Assembly (NCBI RefSeq): GCF_902788255.1
Contig: NZ_CADAJR010000001.1
Span: forward strand, 48,481-112,480
Origin: an uncultured Methanobrevibacter sp.
GTDB taxonomy: Archaea > Methanobacteriota > Methanobacteria > Methanobacteriales > Methanobacteriaceae
Length of the DNA stretch: 64,000 nucleotides
Reading direction: 5' to 3'
The first letter of the stretch is position 1. Each line of letters starts with the position of its first letter. Both the position numbers and the translations under genes were made by a program. This document shows, piece after piece, positions 44,341-53,562 of the stretch. The notes under the pieces were generated by a model. It was given only the letters and a program-made list of their open reading frames with translations. It made no database searches and was not told where the DNA came from.

Positions 44341-45480
44341 TTACATTGCATCCTTGACCCTGTCGAAGAGTCCTTTTTTAACATGCTTGATTTCATCTCC
44401 GCTGACTTCAGCGAATTCCTCAAGTATCTTTTTCTGTTTTGAACTTAATTTTTTAGGAACAACTACTGTAACGGTAACGTACATGTTTCCTCTACCTGAA
44501 TGCCTTACGGAATTCATTCCTTGTCCTTTTAATTTGAATACTGTACCGCTTTGTGTTCCTGGAGTTATCTTAAATTCAACCTCTTTTCCCTCAATGGTTG
44601 GTATGCTTAAAACATCACCCAATGCCGCCTGCGGGAAACTTACTTGCTGTTCAAAGTATAGGTGATCACCTTCACGGGTGAATCTCTTATCCCTTTTGAC
44701 ATGGACGGTCACTATCAAATCACCTTCAAGGCCTGCAGCCTCTCCGCAGTTTCCTTCACCGGAAACCCTTAAGTGGTTGCCTTCGTCAACTCCTTCAGGA
44801 ATTTCGATTTTGATAGTTTTTGTTTTTCTTTTGCTTCCCTTACCATGACAGTCTTCACAAGGGTCTGTGATTATCTTACCGGTTCCTCCACATTCCCTAC
44901 ATGGCCTTACATTAACCATTTGGCCTAGGAAAGTGTTGCTGACTTCCTTGATTTGTCCTGTTCCTCCACATGTGGTACATGTTTCAGGGTCGCTTCCAGG
45001 TTTTGACTTTGAACCGTGGCATGTAGGACAAAGTTCGCTTCTTGTGATTTTGATTTCCTTTTCACAACCGTTGAATGCCTCTTCAAGGGTGATTGGAACT
45101 TCAGTATATATGTCTGAACCTCTTTGTGGTCCGGTTCTTCCTCTGGAACGGCTTCCTCCACCGAAACCGAACATGTCGAATATGTTTCCGATGTCGAATC
45201 CTTGGAATATGTCCTCGAAGTTCACGTTCTGATAGAAGTCTTCAGCAGTAAATCCATCCATTCCTGCATGACCGAACTGATCATACCTTTGACGTTTTTC
45301 ATCATCAGACAAGACAGCGTAAGCTTCACTTACTTCTTTAAACTTATCTTCCGCATCTGGTTCATCACAAACGTCCGGATGGTATTTTCTGGCTAATTTA
45401 CGATAAGCTTTTTTGATTGTTTTTTCATCAGCGTTCTTGTCAACGCCTAAAACTTCATAATAATCTCGCTTGTCTGCCAT
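44341..45480 (-). CDS. dnaJ: Chaperone DnaJ (Hsp40)
   Basis: 379 residues. J domain with the HPD tripeptide (RKYHPDVC), a Gly/Phe/Arg-rich linker (FGFGGGSRSRGRTGP), four zinc-binding repeats (CPTCHGSK, CTTCGGTG, CRECGGTG, CEDCHGKG) and the substrate-binding C-terminal domain. It is a complete type I DnaJ. AAGGTGA lies before the ATG. It is last in the grpE-dnaK-dnaJ order and 125 bp from dnaK, where a further promoter may sit. It stimulates the DnaK ATPase and delivers unfolded proteins. The bacterial-type set is thought to have entered archaea by horizontal transfer. Confidence 0.97.
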   Translation of the reverse strand: MADKRDYYEVLGVDKNADEKTIKKAYRKLARKYHPDVCDEPDAEDKFKEVSEAYAVLSDDEKRQRYDQFGHAGMDGFTAEDFYQNVNFEDIFQGFDIGNIFDMFGFGGGSRSRGRTGPQRGSDIYTEVPITLEEAFNGCEKEIKITRSELCPTCHGSKSKPGSDPETCTTCGGTGQIKEVSNTFLGQMVNVRPCRECGGTGKIITDPCEDCHGKGSKRKTKTIKIEIPEGVDEGNHLRVSGEGNCGEAAGLEGDLIVTVHVKRDKRFTREGDHLYFEQQVSFPQAALGDVLSIPTIEGKEVEFKITPGTQSGTVFKLKGQGMNSVRHSGRGNMYVTVTVVVPKKLSSKQKKILEEFAEVSGDEIKHVKKGLFDRVKDAM

Positions 45481-45605
45481 TTGTTCACCTTAAAAAAATA
45501 ATAGTTAGAAAAAATAATAGTTTTATGTAATTGCTAGTTATCTTATTGATTCTGATTCTGATTTTGTTAAATAACCATACAATCAATAAAACTGTATTAT
45601 TTAAT

Positions 45606-47483
45606 CTAATCGTCTTTTACTTCATAGTCTGCATCTATTGTGTCATCATCACTGTTGTCTTGTGCACCTGCATTAGGGTCAGCTCCAGCTTGTTGTTGAG
45701 CTTGTGCTTCTGCTTGTGCTTGTTGGTAGATTTTTGCACCAATTTCTTGAACTACGTTTGAGAGTTCGTCAGACTTAGCTTTAATGGCATCAACGTCATC
45801 GCCAGCTATGAGTTCTCTTAATTCAGCTACAAGTCCTTCGACTTTAGTTTTTTCATCTTCAGATACTTGATCTTTTAATTCATCTAAGGTTTTTTCTGAA
45901 GTGTAAATTAATGAGTCTGCATTGTTTCTGATTTCAATTTCTTCCTGTCTTTTGGCATCAGCTTCAGCATTCATTTCTGCTTCTTTGATTTTTTGTTCGA
46001 TTTCTTCATCGGACAGTTTGGTTGAAGAGGTAATTGTGATTGCCTGTTCTTTGCCGGTACCTTTATCTTTAGCGGTTACATTGATGATACCGTTTGCGTC
46101 AATATCGAAGGTTACTTCGATTTGTGGTACTCCTCTAGGTGCAGGTGGGATTCCGACTAATTGGAAACGTCCGAGGGAGGTGTTGTCCGCTGCCATTTTC
46201 CTTTCACCTTGAAGTACGTTGATGTCTACTGAAGGCTGGTTGTCTGCAGCTGTGGAGAACACTTGGCTTTTCTTGGTAGGAATTGTAGTGTTCCTTTCGA
46301 TTAAGGTGGTTGATACTCCACCTAAGGTTTCGATACCTAAGGATAATGGGGTTACGTCTAAAAGAACGATGTCTTTAATTTCACCAGCCAATACTCCTCC
46401 TTGAATTGCAGCACCCATGGATACACATTCCATTGGGTCAATACCACGTTCAACTGGTTTTCCTATGAATTTTTCAACATATTTTTGAACGATTGGCATT
46501 CTGGTAGGTCCTCCGACAAGGATGATTTTGTCAATGTCGGATTTGCTCATTTTAGCGTCATCTAATGCTTGTTGCATTGGTTTACCGGATTTTTCAACAA
46601 TGTGGTCAACGAGTTCTTCAAGTTTTGCTCTTGTGATTGTGTCGATTAAGTTTTTAGGGGTTCCGTCAGTTCCCATTGCAATGAAAGGTAAGTTTACTTC
46701 GGTTGTAGTGGTTGTTGACAATTCGATTTTAGCTTTTTCTGCAGCTTCTCTTAACCTTTGTACTGCTTGGTCGTTTTCCATCAGGTCAACGCCTTCTTGA
46801 GCTTTGAATTGATCAGCAAGGTATTTGATTAAAACGTTATCCATATCGGTACCACCGAGTTGGGTGTCCCCACTGGTAGCTCTTACTTCAAATACTCCTC
46901 CACCGAATTCCATGATGGTTACGTCCAGGGTACCTCCACCTAAGTCGTATACCATAATGTTCATGTCATCTTCGTCAGCTTTGTCAAGTCCGTATGCGAG
47001 GCTTGCTGCGGTAGGTTCGTTTACGAGCCTTACAACGTCAAGACCTGCAATGGTTCCTGCATCTTTGGTTGCGGTCCTTTGGTTGTCGTCAAAGTAAGCT
47101 GGTACGGTAATAACTGCTTTTTCAATTGGTTCTCCTAAGAATGATTCTGCATCTTTTTTGATTTTTTGAAGGATGAATGCGGAAATTTCCTGTGGAGAGT
47201 ATTGTTTTCCGTTTACAGTAACTTTGTGATCAGTACCCATGCTTCTTTTGATTGCACTGATTGTATTTTCCGGGTTGGTTACTGCTTGTCTTCTTGCAGG
47301 TTCACCGACTAACATTTGACCGTCTTCTGTAAATGCAACATAACTTGGGAATGATTTACCGTACTGGCTTGCTCCTTCAGCAGATGGGATTGTAGTTGGT
47401 TTTCCTCCTACAAGCACTGATGCTGCTGAGTTACTTGTACCTAAATCGATTCCAATAATTTTTTCTTTTTTAGTATCAGACAT
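45606..47483 (-). CDS. dnaK: Chaperone DnaK (Hsp70)
   Basis: 625 residues from the ATG at 47483, which AAGGTGAT precedes; an in-frame ATG three codons earlier lies against the ribosome binding site. Actin-like ATPase signatures: [32 protein letters not shown] and [14 protein letters not shown]. The substrate-binding domain includes [11 protein letters not shown] and [11 protein letters not shown]. The C-terminal end is Gln/Ala-rich and acidic (ADYEVKDD), as in other DnaK proteins of methanogens. Note that Ser replaces the usual Thr of DLGTTNS, a common variant. Middle gene of the heat-shock operon. Confidence 0.98.
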   Translation of the reverse strand: MSDTKKEKIIGIDLGTSNSAASVLVGGKPTTIPSAEGASQYGKSFPSYVAFTEDGQMLVGEPARRQAVTNPENTISAIKRSMGTDHKVTVNGKQYSPQEISAFILQKIKKDAESFLGEPIEKAVITVPAYFDDNQRTATKDAGTIAGLDVVRLVNEPTAASLAYGLDKADEDDMNIMVYDLGGGTLDVTIMEFGGGVFEVRATSGDTQLGGTDMDNVLIKYLADQFKAQEGVDLMENDQAVQRLREAAEKAKIELSTTTTTEVNLPFIAMGTDGTPKNLIDTITRAKLEELVDHIVEKSGKPMQQALDDAKMSKSDIDKIILVGGPTRMPIVQKYVEKFIGKPVERGIDPMECVSMGAAIQGGVLAGEIKDIVLLDVTPLSLGIETLGGVSTTLIERNTTIPTKKSQVFSTAADNQPSVDINVLQGERKMAADNTSLGRFQLVGIPPAPRGVPQIEVTFDIDANGIINVTAKDKGTGKEQAITITSSTKLSDEEIEQKIKEAEMNAEADAKRQEEIEIRNNADSLIYTSEKTLDELKDQVSEDEKTKVEGLVAELRELIAGDDVDAIKAKSDELSNVVQEIGAKIYQQAQAEAQAQQQAGADPNAGAQDNSDDDTIDADYEVKDD

Positions 47484-47523
47484 AATTATCACCTTATTTT
47501 TTTCATGAATTATTTAATAAACA

Positions 47524-48066
47524 TTATTTTTTACAAACTATAACTTTTGAATATTTAAGAACTTTGTCTTTGTACATGTAGCCTTTCATGAGCTCTTCAA
47601 TGATGTATCCGTTTTCAACATCATCGGATTCCTGAACCATGAGTGCTTCATGTTTGTTCAAGTCAAATTTTTCACCTTTTGCGGGAATTTCACTTACTCC
47701 TTCTTTTGTAAGTACGTCAGTAAATTTATTGTAGATCAATTCAATACCATTTCTTAAATCTTCATCGTTTTCAGTTTCTAAAGCTCTGCCGAAGTCTTCA
47801 TAGCAGTCAAGGAATTCTTTTATCACGTTTTCGTTTGCGAATTTGACAAGGTCCTTGTTTCTTTTATCAGTTATTTTTTTGAAGTTTTCGAAATCCGCTT
47901 GAAGTCTTTGTGATAGTGAAATGTATTCTTGGGTTTCGTTTTGTGATTTTTCAAGATCTTTTTGAAGCTGTTCTATCTCTTGATTTTTTTCTTCGAGAAG
48001 TTCTTCAAAATTTACGTCTAAATCTTGGGTTTCAACTTCAGTTTCACTTTTATTTTCATCAGTCAT
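47524..48066 (-). CDS. grpE: Nucleotide exchange factor GrpE
   Basis: 180 residues. A long N-terminal coiled coil (about 25-75, EELLEEKNQEIEQLQKDLEK) leads to the helical and beta head domain (FDLNKHEALMVQESDDVENG, YMYKDKVLKYSKVIV). GrpE releases ADP from DnaK. It is first in the operon. The AAGGTG ribosome binding site is six bases before the ATG. The 245-bp region upstream is shared with a divergent regulator and holds several GTTAT-containing repeats. Confidence 0.95.
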   Translation of the reverse strand: MTDENKSETEVETQDLDVNFEELLEEKNQEIEQLQKDLEKSQNETQEYISLSQRLQADFENFKKITDKRNKDLVKFANENVIKEFLDCYEDFGRALETENDEDLRNGIELIYNKFTDVLTKEGVSEIPAKGEKFDLNKHEALMVQESDDVENGYIIEELMKGYMYKDKVLKYSKVIVCKK

Positions 48067-48101
48067 AGTTACACCTTTTTTAGGTTTTTTGAAAAACTTT
48101 T

Positions 48102-48282
48102 GTAATAACTCTAACCCGAGAAGATTTAATTTTAGTTCTTTAACATTGGTTTTTGGGAATTTATGGACATATAGGAAAATGGTTCATCATTCAAGAGTTA
48201 TTACTTCAAGTTTTTCTGAACCAAATATTAAAGTAACCAAAAGTTATCTTTCTCTTACATTATTATAGTAACAAAAAGTTAT
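48102..48282. promoter_or_regulatory. Divergent heat-shock control region with four related repeats
   Basis: Two copies of GTAAC-N5-GTTAT lie at 48233-48247 and 48268-48282 (35-bp period). A 10-bp inverted pair, GTAATAACTC at 48102-48111 and GAGTTATTAC at 48195-48204, flanks the grpE side. The copy at 48268 touches the TATA box (TATATAAA, 48280-48287) of the regulator gene, as expected for autorepression. Confidence 0.6.
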
Positions 48283-48311
48283 ATAAAGGTTTCGATACAT
48301 AATCTATAAAC

Positions 48312-48887
48312 ATGACTAATGCAAACGACATTGAGAAAAATAAAAATGCTCGCAGAAATGTCACAGAACCTACAGGTCATATAGAAATTCGTGGAAACTA
48401 TAATGACGCTGCGGATGACATTGATGTGGAAGATATCCTTGATGTAATGGGTTGTAAAACTAGAAGAGACATTATAAATCTTTTAAGGGAAGAACCTATG
48501 TTTGTTAGTGAAATCTCCAATGAACTCGACATTGGTCAAAAAGCTATTATTGCACATTTGCGTGCGATGGAAGATATAGGTATCTTGAACTCCTCTTACA
48601 AAAAGATTTTAAGAGGTCGCCCACGTAAATACTATGATTTGCAAAACGAAGTTAACATCCACATTACTATCAACAGAAACAACTTCGATGTGCAATTTAC
48701 AGACGACATACTCAATACTTTACAACTGCCATCTGGAGATGAATGGTCCAAGCTATTGGACATAGAAAAAAGAATTGATGACGGTCAGCTCGAGGCAATC
48801 GACGAGCTGAAAAATCAAATCAGATTATACGGTAATCTCTTGGATAGAGCTGAATACATCCTTGAGAGAACCATGAAAAATAGATAA
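48312..48887 (+). CDS. ArsR-like winged-helix regulator, probably of the heat-shock operon
   Basis: 191 residues. The helix-turn-helix (MFVSEISNELDIGQKAIIAH, residues 57-76) is preceded by the ArsR-type helix VMGCKTRRDIINLLREE and followed by a wing with RGRPRKYYDL. The C-terminal half is helical and may dimerise. TATA spacing (TATATAAA 25 bases before) puts transcription at the ATG, so the message is leaderless. Divergent orientation from grpE-dnaK-dnaJ and operator repeats between them suggest a heat-shock repressor like archaeal Phr, but it is a different protein (COG1777-like). Confidence 0.88.
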   Translation: MTNANDIEKNKNARRNVTEPTGHIEIRGNYNDAADDIDVEDILDVMGCKTRRDIINLLREEPMFVSEISNELDIGQKAIIAHLRAMEDIGILNSSYKKILRGRPRKYYDLQNEVNIHITINRNNFDVQFTDDILNTLQLPSGDEWSKLLDIEKRIDDGQLEAIDELKNQIRLYGNLLDRAEYILERTMKNR

Positions 48888-48911
48888 TTATTGTTTGAAT
48901 TTAATTTCAAA

Positions 48912-48934
48912 CTCTTTTTTTACTTTTTTTATAA
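48912..48934 (+). terminator. Poly-T terminator after the regulator gene
   Basis: Two T runs (CTCTTTTTTTAC and TTTTTTTATAA) 25 bases after the stop. Confidence 0.5.
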
Positions 48935-48990
48935 TGCTTTTTGTGAATTTAATCAATAATCAGAAAAAATAAAGTTGATTGAGGGATTTA

Positions 48991-49884
48991 TTAAGCATCC
49001 CTGTCAATCTTATTAAAAGCTAACGGATATATTGCAAGTATTATGAATGTAAATAAGGAATACTTGATGCAGTCCATCAAATCGGTTTTTCCTGCAAGTT
49101 TAGGAATCAGTACAAAAAGCAATGCAAACAATACGAGCGCTCCAACAAATCTTACAATTGCGTCCCGTCTGCTTTTAGGATTTTCAAAGTTGACGTATTT
49201 TTCCTCAAAAAGAAAACCTAGTGAGATTCCTATTATCAGTGCCACATATTTTATATAGCTCATATCTGGACAGAATACGATTCCCACCAAAGACAGTGCG
49301 ATAATGCCCAAATAGAGATATGTTCTGTTTTCAATAGCATCATAAATACGGGATAATATTAAGATTATCACCAATGCAATGACGAAACCTGCTATGGTGT
49401 CTGTCGGAAAGTGGACGCCTAGCCCTACCCTTGAAAGCGCAACGATGAAAACTCCAATCAATCCGATAGCGGCATATGAGTATTTTTTGAGATATATTGG
49501 AATGGCCAAAAACAAGTTGGTTGCCATCATGCTGTGTCCACTTGGAAGTGAATATCCCTGGATTTTTAAGTTTAGAGGGTTTTGATCTGGAACATTGGCA
49601 TGAATGCACTTGATTTTGTCCACAACTGCATATGGCCTTAAACGTGCAACTGTCACCTTGATAAATTCGCAGCACACACCGGCCACACCCAGTGAAAGCA
49701 ATGTGAATCTACCCCAATCTTTGTTGTATACCAAATAGACTGAAATGAATATAAACGCAAGGACATTTTTGTTGATGACGTCAGCTATGACTTTAAAGAG
49801 TCCCATTACTAAATCGGGAAATGTGCTTTGTATAAATAGTATCAGACTAACTTCCCACGGAAAATAAAACACTGTTTCTAACAT
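48991..49884 (-). CDS. PAP2-family membrane phosphatase
   Basis: 297 residues with about eight membrane helices. The three catalytic motifs of the type 2 phosphatidic acid phosphatase family are intact: KVTVARLRPYAV (motif 1), YSLPSGHSMMATN (motif 2, PSGH) and SRVGLGVHFPTDTIAG (motif 3). It would hydrolyse an isoprenoid or lipid pyrophosphate at the membrane surface, possibly undecaprenyl-like carriers used for wall synthesis; the substrate cannot be read from the sequence. An extended C-terminal set of helices follows motif 3. It stands alone on its strand between convergent and divergent neighbours. Confidence 0.9.
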   Translation of the reverse strand: MLETVFYFPWEVSLILFIQSTFPDLVMGLFKVIADVINKNVLAFIFISVYLVYNKDWGRFTLLSLGVAGVCCEFIKVTVARLRPYAVVDKIKCIHANVPDQNPLNLKIQGYSLPSGHSMMATNLFLAIPIYLKKYSYAAIGLIGVFIVALSRVGLGVHFPTDTIAGFVIALVIILILSRIYDAIENRTYLYLGIIALSLVGIVFCPDMSYIKYVALIIGISLGFLFEEKYVNFENPKSRRDAIVRFVGALVLFALLFVLIPKLAGKTDLMDCIKYSLFTFIILAIYPLAFNKIDRDA

Positions 49885-49940
49885 AATGTTAAATATATTT
49901 TCAATTCAATAAAAAGATTGCTAAAAAGGAGTTTCAAAAT

Positions 49941-52181
49941 TTAAATCTTTTTTGCAACAATGCTCTGGCCAAGGGAAACTGACCCGTCACCTGCACATGT
50001 ATTCAAGTGCTGAATGAAGTTGTATCCGTTGTTTTTAACATAATCCTTGACGGTTTCGGTTATTGCCTCATTGTAGAAGACTCCTCCGGTTGCTCCGATA
50101 TCCATTATGTTTTTCTTATCTGCAGCCCGAATCGCAAGTTCGCTCAATCCTTTTGCAACTGCAGCCTGTCCTGCAGCGGCAACATCCGCCTTTTTCGCGC
50201 CGTTCTGGTATAGCCTTACAACTTCTCGAAGGATTTCTGTTGTGTTCAACTGGTCATTTTCTATTATCACCGGAATTTCCAGTTCTTCGGTTGAATAATA
50301 TGCGCATGACTCAAGCTTCATGGAACACTCGCCTTCATATGTCCTCTCATGGCATATCTCCAATGCAACGGCCATTGAATCAAGAACCCTTCCGGTACTT
50401 GTGGAAACGCCGACATTGATTCCGGCATCAATCTGCTTTTTGATGTTTTTGATTTCAATCTCGCCATATTTGAAATAATCAATGTAATTCTTAATCAATT
50501 CGTCATCGTTAAGGATGCTTGTAAGCATTCTTACCGGATACCTTGTTGCCATATCTCCGCCGGGCATCATTTGAGGCTCAAGATGTCCCATCCTTTCAAA
50601 GTCATTAATATTTGTATAAAGGATTTCTCCTCCCCAGCTTGTGCCGTCACTGCCGTAACCCACACCATCTGCGGCAATGCTTATCATCTCATCGATTCCA
50701 TGGTCGTTTGCAAGTGCAACGCTGTGTGCATGGTGGTGCTGAACCGGAAGCACTTCTGCAGAGTATTTTTCCGCCAGCTCATGGGCCAGGCGTGTGGTAA
50801 AGAAATGCGGGTGCATGTCACATGCAATCACGTCAAACTCATTGATTTTTGTAATCCTTTCCATGTTTTCAATTGCATTTCTCAAAAACATCAGTGTTTT
50901 GGGCTTGTTGGTATTTCCTATATGCTGTGAAGGATATGCCCTGTCTCCTTTTGCTATTGAAAATGTCACATCAAGTTCCGGACCCAATGCCAACACGTTC
51001 AGGTCATTTACCTCATAGTTTATTGTGTACGGCTCAGGGGTGTATCCACGTGAACGCCTGATAAATGACAGTTCATTGTTTCTGAATCTGATTACAGAAT
51101 CGTCGCAGCGATTCAATATCCTACGGTTGTGAACAAGTGAATAGTCATTGACTCCATTGATGATTTCCTCGTTTTCTATCATCATAGGTTCTCCCGGAAT
51201 ATTGGCTGAAGTCATTACGTAAGTGTCAATGTCTCCCTCATCAAACAGCAGGTAGTGCATTGGTGAGTATGGAAGCATCACTCCAATGTTGTGCAGTCCC
51301 GGTGAGAGGCTTTCAGGGAAATTATAACCTTCATTCTTCTTTAAGATGACAATTGGCCTTTTGTTGGAGGTTATTGTTTGGATTTCCCTTTCCGTTAACT
51401 GTGCATAATTTTTAAGGCTTTCAAGATCCTTGCACATTACAGCAAATGCCTGATTCGGACGGTTCAGTCTTTTCCTAAGTTCCTTTATTGCATCGTCATT
51501 GTATGCATCAACTACAAGATGTGTTCCTCCGATTCCCTTTATTGCCAAAATTTTTCCTTCTTTTAAGATTTCAGCACCCTTTCTAATCGGATTGGAAACA
51601 TCCATTTCTTCCAGACCCTTGTAGATGCTCATTTGTGGTCCGCAGTCGCTGCAGCATATCGCCTCACCATGATAACGTCTGTCAAGAGGCTGTTTGTATT
51701 CGACAAGACAGTCGTCACACAGTGGGAAATCCTCCATTGAGGTCCTAACACGGTCGTACGGAACACTTTCAATCACTGTAAATCTTGGTCCGCAGTCGGT
51801 GCATGCATTGAATGCGTACTTGTAGCGTCTGTCATTCGGATCTCTAATTTCCGCCAGGCATTTGTCACATATTGCAATGTCGGGTGGAATTACGCTAACT
51901 CCTGAATATGTGTCTCCACTTTCGATGATTTCAAAATCAGTATAATTTTCAGGTTCTGTTTCTGTGGTTTCCATTGAATCTATTTTGGCTATTGGGGGCA
52001 ATTCCGCAGGAAGTCTTTTTACAAACTCTTCAGTGTTTTCCCCTTCAATTATTATTTCCACCACATTTCCAAGGTTTCTTACATGTCCTTTCAAATCCAG
52101 TTCACTTGCCAACCTGTATACGTATGGCCTGAATCCCACTCCCTGGACGATACCTTGTGTTAAAATCTTTAATGCCTTCAT
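49941..52181 (-). CDS. hypF: Carbamoyltransferase HypF (hydrogenase maturation)
   Basis: 746 residues. An acylphosphatase-like domain comes first (GIVQGVGFRPYVYRLASELD), then two zinc-finger blocks (CDKCLAEIRDP, CTDCGPRFT, CDDCLVEYKQP, CCSDCGPQ), a YrdC-like domain (KILAIKGIGGTHLVVDAYND) and a Kae1-like domain with HHHAHSVAL. It converts carbamoyl phosphate to the cyanide ligand of NiFe hydrogenases with HypE, so it serves FrhA and the other hydrogenases. Its promoter overlaps that of the divergent larB gene. Confidence 0.97.
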   Translation of the reverse strand: MKALKILTQGIVQGVGFRPYVYRLASELDLKGHVRNLGNVVEIIIEGENTEEFVKRLPAELPPIAKIDSMETTETEPENYTDFEIIESGDTYSGVSVIPPDIAICDKCLAEIRDPNDRRYKYAFNACTDCGPRFTVIESVPYDRVRTSMEDFPLCDDCLVEYKQPLDRRYHGEAICCSDCGPQMSIYKGLEEMDVSNPIRKGAEILKEGKILAIKGIGGTHLVVDAYNDDAIKELRKRLNRPNQAFAVMCKDLESLKNYAQLTEREIQTITSNKRPIVILKKNEGYNFPESLSPGLHNIGVMLPYSPMHYLLFDEGDIDTYVMTSANIPGEPMMIENEEIINGVNDYSLVHNRRILNRCDDSVIRFRNNELSFIRRSRGYTPEPYTINYEVNDLNVLALGPELDVTFSIAKGDRAYPSQHIGNTNKPKTLMFLRNAIENMERITKINEFDVIACDMHPHFFTTRLAHELAEKYSAEVLPVQHHHAHSVALANDHGIDEMISIAADGVGYGSDGTSWGGEILYTNINDFERMGHLEPQMMPGGDMATRYPVRMLTSILNDDELIKNYIDYFKYGEIEIKNIKKQIDAGINVGVSTSTGRVLDSMAVALEICHERTYEGECSMKLESCAYYSTEELEIPVIIENDQLNTTEILREVVRLYQNGAKKADVAAAGQAAVAKGLSELAIRAADKKNIMDIGATGGVFYNEAITETVKDYVKNNGYNFIQHLNTCAGDGSVSLGQSIVAKKI

Positions 52182-52202
52182 TAAATTATAATATTGTAAG
52201 TC

Positions 52203-52220
52203 AAATTTTATATAATTTTA
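52203..52220. promoter_or_regulatory. Shared bidirectional TATA region of hypF and larB
   Basis: AAATTTTATATAATTTTA is almost self-complementary. It lies 17 bp from the larB ATG and 22 bp from the hypF ATG, so one A/T box may serve both divergent genes, giving very short or leaderless transcripts. Both gene products concern nickel enzymes. Confidence 0.45.
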
Positions 52221-52236
52221 TCCTATATATTATATT

Positions 52237-52998
52237 ATGAAAGATATTCTTGAAAGATTGGTACGTGGGGAAGTAAATATAGATGAAGCTGAAAAACTCC
52301 TGAAGGCTGAAAACATTCTGGAGTTTGATGACATTGCCAAGTTTGACATTAAAAGAACCGATAGGACAGGTTTTCCGGAGGCAATATTTTCTCCAAGCAA
52401 GGATTATGAAGATCTGATTACAATTATCAAAAATTATCTTGAAAACAGCGATGAAGATTTGATTATAACCAAATTATCCAATGAAAGATACGAAAGGATT
52501 TTAAAAGATTTGGGTGAAAACCCCTATATTGTTGAATATAACAAGAGGGCACAGATTCTAATCATCAGAAAGAAAATCACTAAAAGACAACCGAAAGCCA
52601 AAATAGGCATTATAACTGCAGGAACATCAGACATCAATATTGCAGAAGAGGCACGCGTAATCGTTGAGGAAGGAGGGTGCGAAGCCATTACCTCCTATGA
52701 CATAGGGGTTGCCGGAATCCACAGGCTGTTTCCACAGATTGCACATATGGTAAAGGAGGATGTGAAGGCATTCATCGTATGTGCGGGAATGGAAGGGGCG
52801 CTCCCGTCCGTTGTGGCCGGATTGGTGGATGTTCCGGTCATTGGAGTTCCGACATCCGTAGGATATGGTGTCGGTGAAGGCGGAAGGGTGGCACTTGATG
52901 CTATGCTTCAGTCATGCGCTCCCGGAATAGCGGTAGTAAATATTGACAACGGTTTTGGAGCGGGAGTATTTGCTCTTACGATTGTAAAAAGTGATTAA
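52237..52998 (+). CDS. larB: Nickel pincer cofactor biosynthesis protein LarB (AIR carboxylase-like)
   Basis: 253 residues. An N-terminal helical segment ([20 protein letters not shown]) is followed by [11 protein letters not shown] and a PurE-like alpha/beta domain with [35 protein letters not shown] and [18 protein letters not shown]. LarB carboxylates nicotinic acid adenine dinucleotide in nickel-pincer cofactor synthesis for lactate racemase-like enzymes. Many methanogens have this gene. The GNAT gene starts directly after its stop codon. Its partners larC and larE are not in this window. Confidence 0.93.
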   Translation: MKDILERLVRGEVNIDEAEKLLKAENILEFDDIAKFDIKRTDRTGFPEAIFSPSKDYEDLITIIKNYLENSDEDLIITKLSNERYERILKDLGENPYIVEYNKRAQILIIRKKITKRQPKAKIGIITAGTSDINIAEEARVIVEEGGCEAITSYDIGVAGIHRLFPQIAHMVKEDVKAFIVCAGMEGALPSVVAGLVDVPVIGVPTSVGYGVGEGGRVALDAMLQSCAPGIAVVNIDNGFGAGVFALTIVKSD

Positions 52999-53562
52999 AT
53001 GAGATATGAGACTTTCAATCCCAAGATACATGATGTGTCCAAAGTGGCCAGGTTTGTTTATGATGTTGATTTTAGGACATTTGACATGCTTTTCAAATCA
53101 CCTGACAGTGCTGTTAAGACCATTTCAAAAAGCCTTGAAAATGAGGATTTGGAGACCTTCACTGTAATCTTGGATGACGATGATAACATAATTGGGATGC
53201 TTATATATTATATAGACAAGTTTCCGAGACACTTCAACTTCCGGTCACTGAGGCTGTTGATAGTAGATATACTGGATTATTTTGTATTGTGTGATGTTGG
53301 ACCGGGAGACCTCTATATTGCTGAAATTGCAATAGACTCTTCACTGAGGGGTCAGGGTTTGGGTAAACAGGTTCTTCTTGAAGTCATTGATTATGCCAAA
53401 AGCCAAAATCTGAATCGTGTAATCCTGGATGCCGATTTCAGAAATGAAGGTGCAAAAAGATTATATGAAAAAATAGGATTTAGAGAGTTTAATAAAAAAA
53501 GACTGAAATTCCTCAGTTTTGAAAGGGGAATGCACAATATGGAATTAGTCCTTAAGAGGTAA
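52999..53562 (+). CDS. GNAT-family N-acetyltransferase
   Basis: 187 residues, starting on the base after the larB stop. The acetyl-CoA binding core is IAEIAIDSSLRGQGLGKQVL (with the RGQGLG loop) and the next motif is VILDADFRNEGAKRLYEKIG. The substrate is unknown. The 3' end overlaps the convergent glycosyltransferase gene by 18 bases. Coupled to larB, it might act on the same pathway, though there is no motif evidence for this. Confidence 0.92.
   Translation: MRYETFNPKIHDVSKVARFVYDVDFRTFDMLFKSPDSAVKTISKSLENEDLETFTVILDDDDNIIGMLIYYIDKFPRHFNFRSLRLLIVDILDYFVLCDVGPGDLYIAEIAIDSSLRGQGLGKQVLLEVIDYAKSQNLNRVILDADFRNEGAKRLYEKIGFREFNKKRLKFLSFERGMHNMELVLKR

Noticed and set aside
45124..45396. Plus-strand frames over dnaJ and dnaK
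   Set aside because: They mirror strongly conserved genes on the minus strand and have no start signals.
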